Shown: piece after piece, positions 57,034-64,000 of the stretch
Numbering within the stretch: the stretch's first letter is position 1
How the letters are laid out: each line of letters begins with the position of its first letter
Source of the DNA: Tetrastigma voinierianum
Taxonomy: Eukaryota; Streptophyta; Magnoliopsida; Vitales; Vitaceae
NCBI GenBank assembly: GCA_016808115.1
Contig: JAEQBH010000647.1
Span: 682,001-746,000 of the forward strand
DNA: 64,000 nucleotides
Direction: 5' to 3'
Made by a program: the position numbers and the translations under genes
Notes under the pieces: generated by a model
What the model saw: the letters and a program-made list of their open reading frames with translations, nothing else
Database searches by the model: none
What the model was told of the DNA's origin: nothing

Positions 57034-57043
57034 ATATTTATAC
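57034..57043 (+). promoter_or_regulatory. Possible TATA box of the Ca2+-ATPase fragment
   Basis: atatttatac lies about 140 bp before the start codon and is followed by a pyrimidine-rich, leader-like stretch. This suggests that the native promoter and 5' UTR were retained with the gene fragment. Confidence 0.45.
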
Positions 57044-57181
57044 TCACCTACCTGCAGTTCATAATAACCGAACCCTTGCCTTATTTGCTTCTATCTCTTA
57101 GACAGTTTGCCTTTGTTTTCGCCCCGCCCGCCCCCCATCATCCTTACAATTAAATCCCGGCCCTTTTATTTTTCTCGAAGC

Positions 57182-57975
57182 ATGTCCGATATCTTGAAAT
57201 TCAAAGAGCACACTCTCGATGTACCTGGCAAACCCAACAAGAAATGGCGATTGGCCTTTGCTACTATCTATTCTGCCAGGGCTTTATATTCTCTTCTCAA
57301 TCAGAACAAGAAGAAGGAGAGCAGAAACTCCACCCCATTAGCAGTACTCCTTCCTATGTCCCCAATGTTAAGCCCGAAGCCTTCTAGTATTGACTGTACA
57401 ACTCTCACTGCTATTGTGAAGGAGAAAAACTTAGACTTGCTTCTCGAATTCGGAGGAATCGAAGGCGTTGCTGATGCTCTACAAACAGATATAAAAAATG
57501 GCATCACTACCATGTTTACGATGTTGCTCTCAGACAGGAAGCTTTCGGTTCAAACAATAACATTCCAGGAGGCCATCTGCTGCTAAAGTTTGTTCCCACT
57601 TCGTGGTGGAAGCTTTTATGATCTCACCCTTCTCATACTTCTACTCTGTGCAGAGCTCTCTCTCGGTTTCGGAATCAAAGAGCATGGGCTGAATGAATGG
57701 TGGTATGACGGTGGAAGCATATTTATTGCTGTCTTTCTAGTCATTTCTGTCTCTGCTGTGATTAACTTCCAGCAAAACCGACAGTTCGAAGAGTTGTCTA
57801 AGGGCGGCAACAATATCATGGTCGAAGTCATTCGAGATGGGCATCGTCGGCAGATCTCTATTTTTGAAATCGTTGTCGGAGATGTTGTTTATTTAATAAT
57901 TGGTGATCAAGTTCCTGCTGATGGATTGTTCTTGGACGGGCATTCACTTGAAGTGGATGAATCCTCGCTTTGACC
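57182..57975 (+). pseudogene. Truncated plasma-membrane-type Ca2+-ATPase (ACA12/13-like), N-terminal quarter
   Basis: P2B-type calcium pumps export Ca2+ and are autoinhibited through an N-terminal calmodulin-binding domain. The start at 57182 gives MSDILKF; the frame is open upstream, but this ATG fits family length. Blocks in order: WRLAFATIYSARALYSLL (calmodulin-binding/basic region); IVKEKNLDLLLEFGGIEGVA; a FGSNNNIPGG-type stretch in a shifted frame; TLLILLLCAELSLGFGIKEHG (first membrane segment); GGSIFIAVFLVISVSAVINF (second); FEELSKGGNNIMVEVIRDG; then VGDVV, IGDQVPADGLFLDGHSLEVD. Similarity ends at ESS, just before the TGES motif of the actuator domain. Frameshift near 57590. Cation-binding helices, the phosphorylation DKTGT motif and ATP-binding parts are absent. 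The family is often intronless, so the missing three quarters reflects truncation rather than a following intron. Confidence 0.9.
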
Positions 57976-58370
57976 GGGATGTAGTCCCGAATTTTCAGTC
58001 ACTGATCGTCAAGCATCAACTGCCAGCATGTACTTGCAAGATAAATGAGAGCGCGTGGTGCGCTCGTCGCCTCCATGCCAAAGTCGTCTTCGACGGTAGA
58101 GAAATCAATCCCTATTTTTGGTCAAGAGCCTCTTACCTTTCTATTAAAGGTTCCCCCTCCTTTTGCATGGAGAGGCATTGTCAGTCTCGCTTTATACTTT
58201 ATGCAGGGCGATTCCTTTCCGAAACGGAAGGGGAAGGGGGCGCGGTTCACAGAAAGAGACTCGTTTTTCCTTTTATATAACCAACCGCCTTTATCTTCTC
58301 AAGGCTTCGACCGTCATCGCGAAAGTTACATGTGACTCATGGGCGGTTATTTGTTTAAACTAAGGGAGTC
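57976..58370 (+). other. Unidentified sequence joined to the ATPase fragment, possibly organelle-derived
   Basis: A 96-codon plus-strand open frame (58045-58335) reads SIPIFGQEPLTFLLKVPPPF and later DSFPKRKGKGARFTERDSFF. The even composition and texture resemble plant mitochondrial DNA, but I cannot name a gene. The ATPase homology stops exactly where this begins. Confidence 0.3.
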
Positions 58371-59801
58371 ACCCTAGCTTCTTAAAGATGGTAACGGCCA
58401 AGAAGGATTATGCTCAGCATTATGTCTCCCAATCCTACCGAGGAAGCATGTTTGGGGCCCGGCTCTTGTAAATGCATTATGATTGATTCGAGATTGGGCC
58501 CCCGTAGGTTTCAGTTTTTGTGCTTAGAATAGCCGACAATATCATTCTATAGGATGGAGTCCGCTGTGTGCCGGACGGAGAACTGTCATGGATTGCGAAG
58601 GCATGCAGGATGTTCGATGTGTACATTACCGGGGAATTTGCTAGTTTTTTGATGTCGCATTTGATGCAGGTGTTTGGGGAATCGTTCGAGGCTAGCAGAG
58701 ATCTCTATATAAGAGGCTCGTGGACGCAGGAACTCGCGAGGCAATGAGGCTCGCTCGAGTCGATTCACGCACGACGCAGGCGTATGAAGAGAGTTAATCA
58801 TGACTGTGAAGTGTGGAGCAGGCCAATGATTGCAAGGTTTGAGCGGAGTCGAAAATGTTTGCGTTGGGAGGGATATTCCTGAGTTGATATTCGCTTTTAG
58901 GTCACAAGAACATGAATTGAATCCTCGCAACCAAGAAACACCCCTTCCTAAATCACCTAGGTTTTTATGTCTCTTTTCCACCTTCCGGGTTAACAGTGAC
59001 TAGGTTCCTGCCACCTTCCTTTCCCTGGCTTTTTTTTTTTTTTTTTTTCATACTGGATTTGTTTTGGATACTATAATCACTTATGTGTAGATGTTGCTAT
59101 GTAGCTATGAGCGCCTTTTGGTGCATATAATAAAATTACATTTTCTGGAATGCCCTGTGTTTCTGTACTCGTTGTTCTCATGCTTCCCAATTCCTGACTA
59201 ATGGCAATACTCGACATGTGTCAAAACGGGCTGGTTTAGAAGTGACGTGATTGACCGTTCTTGGCAATGGATCATCTACCAAGGCGAACATGGCCGCTGG
59301 TTTCGATTACCAAAGGCCCAAGAGCTCTAGCCCATGCTCGTCTAATTATGCCCTAATAAATAAGCGCCGCTAGATTCAAATCGTCGTGGAGGTGATGACT
59401 CGGGCCAGAGCATTGAAACGCGCAAAGAAGCTCTAGATGCTTTGATATATGTGGAGCCATCATTCATCTCAACCCCTTCCCGCACTTGTTTCCATTCCGC
59501 CATCTTGCTTCCTAATCATGCCAGGTGCCCGTGGATACTCGTGCTGTCGCTGCGGAACCGCTCTCCCGTGCACTTGTTTCGTTTCGCTTTTAAGGTGCAA
59601 AGATTACTTCACCTCCGTTATATTGATTTTTTCGCCAATACCACGCCGTGCCTCTGATGAGTAAAAACGGTGTGGGGTCACTTTAGGGGATGGATCTAAT
59701 TCACTTGGCAGTGGATTTGCAAGTGGGTTTGCCTTTTACCAGTGTGGTATCATGTCTTCAGGCTGATTATAGTTTCCCTTTTTTTTTTGCCTGCTTATAG
59801 A
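58371..59801. other. Region left of the Tat antisense ORF; probable Tat 3' LTR or ORF promoter
   Basis: Non-coding. A ctctatataagagg box is at about 58704-58717, a poly-T run at 59031-59048, and a pyrimidine-rich leader-like stretch at 59450-59640 precedes the antisense ORF. By family structure the 3' LTR of the Tat element should lie here, but no second copy is in the window to define it. Confidence 0.4.
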
Positions 59802-62575
59802 ATGGCGAGGGGTCAGGAAGAGACTTCCACCATCCAGGCGGGTCGCAAGAGAGGGCCTACTCAGGGAACACCTTCTACAAGCAGTATCATCTCTTCCTTA
59901 TCTATGGAGGAGTTGAAGGCTACTGTGAAATTCCCGATAACATTGATGTCATGCTATCGGATGGCCCGACTCAAAATACTCGAGCGAGATGACAATGCAG
60001 AGTTTCACTGAGAAATCACACGGCTTCACTCGCGGTTTCCGGCCTTTCGTAAAGCAATTCTTACACTTTACCAGAGCGCCATCAAATTCTCGCTCACCTA
60101 AACGCCATCCGAATCTGACCGGATGTCGTGCACGAACCTTCTTTACCAAATTCGGATCTTTCTTTCGTAGAAGCTTGTTTTGCTTATACTTTGGGTGGTG
60201 GCGAAGGTGGCTAGATGTCTTATGTCGACCTGCAGCCCCGGTCGCACTCAGTGGATGGCTTCCCCGATTCTCCCAAGAGTGAGGCAAAAGGGTGATCCTG
60301 GGCCAGACTTGATGAGACCCTGCCCACCGACCTTCCGTTTGATGTTAACCATGCCATGCACTTTCCAGGTGTGTATGTTGGTTCATATTTTGTACGTCTA
60401 TCTATGGCTGAAGTGGTGTCATTATCACAGGAAAGATCTGAGGCAAACCAAAGGCATCGGGTGGAAAGGGCCGCCATGAGAATCCGTAGCCGCTTCGGAG
60501 ATTTCGAACGTGAGCTATGATCATGAAGTCCTCCTAATTGTGAGAATTTACGATTTAAGCCGCCACCCGCTTCCTCTTGGCTGGCCCCAATCATCTCACG
60601 CTGCTATCCCAGGGTTTTAAGGAGAGTACTCTTGTGGTCAGCAGACTCTTCCTCGAGATTAATCCTGTGGTTCTTCCCTAGCCAGGGAGGCTGAGCAAGG
60701 CGAGGGGCCTGAATTGGCATCAACACCATTCACGCAACCTCATCTTTCTGGGCCAGGATTCCAGCCCGCCCTGCCGCCACTGTCAAGGTGGCCGGTGGGA
60801 GCCGCCCCACTGCAATAAAGACTCCACGCCTCGCCTCGAGCGCGAAGAAAGAGGGGGAGGCATCGTAGTGCCACTGGAGTTGTGGGCTGAGGACTTTATC
60901 TCCACGGGTCCTTCCAATATCTCAATACTCCCGACAGTGGAAGAAGAAGAGAAGGAACACGATATGTCTCGCTTGGTTCAATTCTTACAAGGCTTCTGGC
61001 TTCAAGAGAGATGCCATGTCGTTAAAATACCGATGCCATCCCGGCTGGCCGGAGGATCGAGCCACCGTCCGGATAGGTTCTGGGAGGTGTAGCCATATCA
61101 GTTATCTCTGCCCACCTCGAGATGAGCTCATCGACCAAATGGATACGGAAACGCATTGAGGAGCTCCTGAGGCGCCTCCTGCTCCTCGGCCGCTTTCATC
61201 CATCCTCCCGAAAGCGTGTCTCCGGGTCACCAGATAAGGCCAATTACACCCGGATCGGGCCAGCAGAGGCCGCCGTCTCGATCGTATGTTGGTAGGAATT
61301 GTGATCTTCCTCCGCTGAGGCCCGATCCCCCATGGAAGAGGTAAATAGCCTCCCGAGCCACAAAGCCAAGATTGTCATCGTTGGAGGCCTCTTCAATCGA
61401 GGCGACCTTCACCGACCATCTCGCAAGATCTCGTACCCGACGATGCCGCGATGCCCGTAATCGTCGATTGGGGCATGCAGAGTATAATATCTCTGGGCCT
61501 CGTAATACTAGTGTTAAGATCTTCAAAGAAAATGATCAAGATGGAATGCGTGTTCGCAATCGTAATTTTGATCAATCGACGAATCGGGTAAGCTTCGAAG
61601 TCTTTTTCTGCCGAAGGCTTTCTAGTTTCAATACATAAAGACTAATATGTTTCTTCACAGCGATTACGCTTATCCCAACATGGCCTTCCAACACCGAGAA
61701 TTCCTAATCTACCGAGGAGGAGGGAAAGGCTACTAACAGATGCCCGCCAGCCTGACAAAGGCCCCGAGTGCTTTACACGGCGCGAGTCAAAATCGAGGCA
61801 ATTCTGAGTTGAAGCCAGAGAGGCCGCTGAGAGGGAACTCGTGTCGAGGCGAAAGAGATGCCACTGTCATGAAGTGGCTGACGTCCTACTGAGATCGATG
61901 TATGTGGTAGTGCCCGGCACAACAAATCTGCTTGTTCGGGTCCGTGCCTTAGCCGCTTTGAAGACGCCGACCGCTGGCATGGAGTCCGAGTTAGATGCGT
62001 CAGCCAGGGCTTTGGTCAAGCCAAAGTGAGGCATGCCTGACCTACGAGGAGGAAGCTAGTCGTCGGACATATGAGTGGGTTTCGTTACTTATAGAGCTTG
62101 GGGCTAGCAAAGATGAGTTGTCTGCTTTCCCCGCAGAGGTCGCTAAAGAGAAGAAGGCCTTGGAGGCGAAATATGATGCTAGCTTTGAGGCCATCTTCAA
62201 TTACGGATACGGTTACTGCGCTTTGCGCACAATATTTGTGGAAGTAAGCCTAAGATTCCAAACGGGATGCTAGGAACGTTAGAGCCATTAACTCCAGAGT
62301 TTTTCGTTAACCCTCGATGCCCCTCGGTTGCTGTTCCTGTTAGGGCTGGCGTTGCTCCAAAGGCGGGTGTTAGCGAAGGGTTCGAGCACTCCTCAACCTT
62401 CGGAGCAAAAGTAGGTGATAACCCTGATTCTCCGTTCGGGGTAGCCAGGGAGAGGGAGGATCCCTTGCATCCTATGAGAGTTGGGGCATTCGTTGGTTTC
62501 TTGCCCAAACACTTTCCGGCTTCCATTTTCAGATCCCAACATTATTATATGATGTGTCCCAAGTTTTTAATCTAA
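59802..62575 (+). pseudogene. Tat antisense ORF (aORF), frameshifted
   Basis: Plus-strand ORF opposite to the element. The start at 59802 gives MARGQEETS. The N-terminal third has FTRGFRPFVKQFLHFTRAP (60020-60080, after a frame change), then the region LTGC..., LDVLC-type text and LPRFSQE/GLPDSPK-like text to 60290, as in the conserved globular part of this family. The middle (60480-61840) is decayed. The C-terminal part has a coiled-coil-like EVAKEKKALEAKYDASFEAI, then FNYGYG (62195-62215) and, after a frame change, LTPEFFVNPRCPSVAVPV (62285-62345), the family's conserved tail. Function is unknown. It is carried on the antisense strand of the retrotransposon and would need its own promoter. 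At least six frameshifts. Confidence 0.78.
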
Positions 62576-62772
62576 TTCTTTGCAATTTTGCTAAACTTCT
62601 TTTTTTTTTTAACCCAGTAAACTTACTTTTTATACTGACTAGCGCGATGCATGAGTAGTGCATCCAGGTTTCAGCAATCAAGCCACCCGTGCCTCGCAAA
62701 GTACCATCCCGGCATCAAACAAATCGGGTCCTAAGAAAGGTCTTCTTACTCCTGGACAACTGAGCTGGGGAT

Positions 62773-63130
62773 GGGCATCGTCTATGCCGAGCTCCGATAC
62801 GCCACTGACTTTTTATTATGATCAAATGGGCATTAGCTACGCCGGGCCTGGGATAGTAACAAATACACCCGGCTTTTATTTGGGCTACCGAGCATTAGCC
62901 ATGTCATTCCGATATATAACAACAAATAACTGACTTTATCTCTAGCCTGTGTGGGCATTATTATGTCAATGATAGTGGCAATAGAGGCACCCTGATTCTT
63001 TATTCACAACATTGACATGTCGGGCCTGGATAGTATAATAACGCCCACTGGATCCCTTTTATTGTAGCTTAGTCGATACTTACTACGTCGGGCCCGATAG
63101 TGGTAATAGCGCCAATTCGAACTTTTATTT
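62773..63130 (-). repeat. Tat 3'-UTR tandem repeats, about 6 units
   Basis: Degenerate units of about 55-65 bp with gggcattagctacgccgggc, ggatagtaataacgccca and ctttta-tt. The consensus resembles the AT-richer half of the array at 53280-54510. Located between the aORF end and the integrase end. Confidence 0.82.
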
Positions 63131-63134
63131 GGGT

Positions 63135-64000
63135 AGACATACCACTTCTTAGTGTGATTTATAGCTTCCATCCCATATAGGTAAGTGCGAAGGGAAATAT
63201 ACTCTATTGGGTCTTCCCGCTAATAGTTTCAGAAACCTAGAGGGACTCCCTAAGTCATTGGGCCTACCCATTTGCCTTAGCCGTGCTCCAAATGCTTTCT
63301 TTAAGGCCTTAAACAAGGTTTTATTAGAAGCCTCGCTGAATAAGCCATGATACCTGGAGTATGTTCTTATTTTAATTCCCGATATAAGCTTTATGTGACC
63401 GCTATCAAATCAGCCCATTGTCTAATATGATTGTCCGGGGAATACCGAACCGGAAAACGATATTTTTCTAGATAAACTGAGTGACCTCTTTGTCTTTGAT
63501 TGATGCGAAAGCCTCGGCTTCTATCCATTTGCTGAAGTAATCGGTGGCTACTAGCAACAACTTTTTCTGAGCCGGGGTAGTAGGGAGTGGTCCTACTATG
63601 TCAATGCCCCATTGAGCAAAAGGCCACGGGCTTGAGATAGACCTTAGATCTTGAGCCGACGATCTTAAGAAGCGGAGTCATCGTTGACACTTGGCCACAA
63701 GCCAAGGCATAATTCCATATTCCCATACGCCAATACCCTCGAGTGCTACCTCAGGTGCCGTGGTTCTCATTGATGATTGCCACATTTCCTCGTACTCAAG
63801 ATCACATACCGTCCCGCCTAGAAAGGCTTCGTGTACGCCTGCTCAGTGGACGCCAATAACCCGCCCATCACTAAGGAAAATTCGCAGATCAACTCTGACC
63901 CCATGAGCCTTTTCCTTCATTGTGGGAGTCTCCGTTGATATACCGGGAAATGGGTCCATCGAAGGGAGGTTTCACCACCCGTTTACCGGATAATGGCTAT
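63135..64000 (-). pseudogene. Tat integrase catalytic core (C-terminal side cut by decay, N-terminal side by window)
   Basis: The minus-strand reading contains PWPFAQWGIDIVGPLP (first catalytic Asp, about 63598-63635), LLLVATDYFSKWIEAEAF and SIKDKEVTQFI (63480-63570), FGIPRTIILDNG (second Asp, about 63425-63445), and, one frame over, SEASNKTLFKALKKAF (catalytic Glu, about 63290-63345). All three catalytic residues are therefore recognisable. C-terminal of this, YGMEAI near 63170 marks the end of the core. The zinc-finger side at 63660-63980 is weaker (CDLEYEE, VAKCQR). There are at least two stops or frameshifts. The C-terminal domain seen in the left Tat copy (GDLVLRKVF) is missing before the repeats. 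Confidence 0.87.

Larger units (their letters stand above)
59802..64000 (-). mobile_element. Tat-lineage Ty3/gypsy element, 3' half, running off the window
   Basis: Minus-strand element. From the right edge leftwards: integrase (63135-64000), 3'-UTR tandem repeats (62773-63130), an antisense ORF on the plus strand (59802-62575), then the presumed 3' LTR. An extra ORF in antisense between pol and the 3' LTR, and tandem repeats in the same interval, are both known for Tat-lineage elements. Orientation is set by the integrase. The 5' part is outside the window. Confidence 0.82.

Overview
This is a nuclear window from a flowering plant, almost certainly a repeat-rich (heterochromatic or pericentromeric) region. 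The evidence is a dense nest of plant-specific LTR retrotransposons (Ty3/gypsy Tekay, Athila and Tat lineages; Ty1/copia Ale-like and Tork/TAR-like; one TRIM), AT-rich DNA-transposon or MITE remnants, long tandem arrays, and one fragment of a plant autoinhibited Ca2+-ATPase gene (ACA12/13 type). I see no intact protein-coding gene. Every recognisable coding region is broken by frameshifts, stops or truncation. Part of that may be low-accuracy assembly rather than biological decay.

Layout. 1-10698: a minus-strand Tekay-type chromovirus (3' LTR cut by the window edge, integrase with chromodomain, RNase H, RT, protease, gag, 5' LTR), with an Athila-type LTR plus primer-binding site inserted between protease and gag. 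11616-14837: a chimeric element in which a full TRIM LTR, a Copia gag-integrase-RT segment, a U3-less TRIM LTR, the TRIM internal domain and a second full TRIM LTR together are bounded by a 5-bp direct repeat GATAT. 15271-17540: a DNA element made of gatatatcgg-like subterminal repeats beside an LTR-like sequence. 17823-19075: an Ale-like Copia LTR, primer-binding site and gag. 19246-20925: AT-rich DNA/MITE material with a 350-bp direct duplication. 21629-27280: a minus-strand Copia split by a 2-kb insertion. 27295-33470: poorly assignable sequence, possibly the 3' part of a Tat element. 33480-34960: Tat 3' tandem repeats and integrase (minus).

35950-51610: two minus-strand Athila-type units in tandem that share one LTR (41640-43630). 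The left unit carries integrase, RT, protease and gag; the right unit carries only gag and protease and contains a GC-rich insert. 52700-56620: a dispersed repeat pair surrounding a 2.3-kb array of about 60-bp units related to Tat 3' repeats. 57182-57975: the ACA-type Ca2+-ATPase fragment. 59802-64000: the 3' half of a minus-strand Tat element, with its antisense ORF on the plus strand, a tandem-repeat block, and integrase running off the window.

How the parts relate: the window records nested retrotransposition. The most interesting items are the TRIM/Copia chimera, which looks like a reverse-transcription template-switch product that integrated as one unit; multiplied primer-binding-site/LTR junctions in two unrelated elements; palindromic arrays placed upstream of the TATA box in Athila-type U3 regions; and the spread and divergence of Tat 3'-UTR repeats into a satellite-like block.
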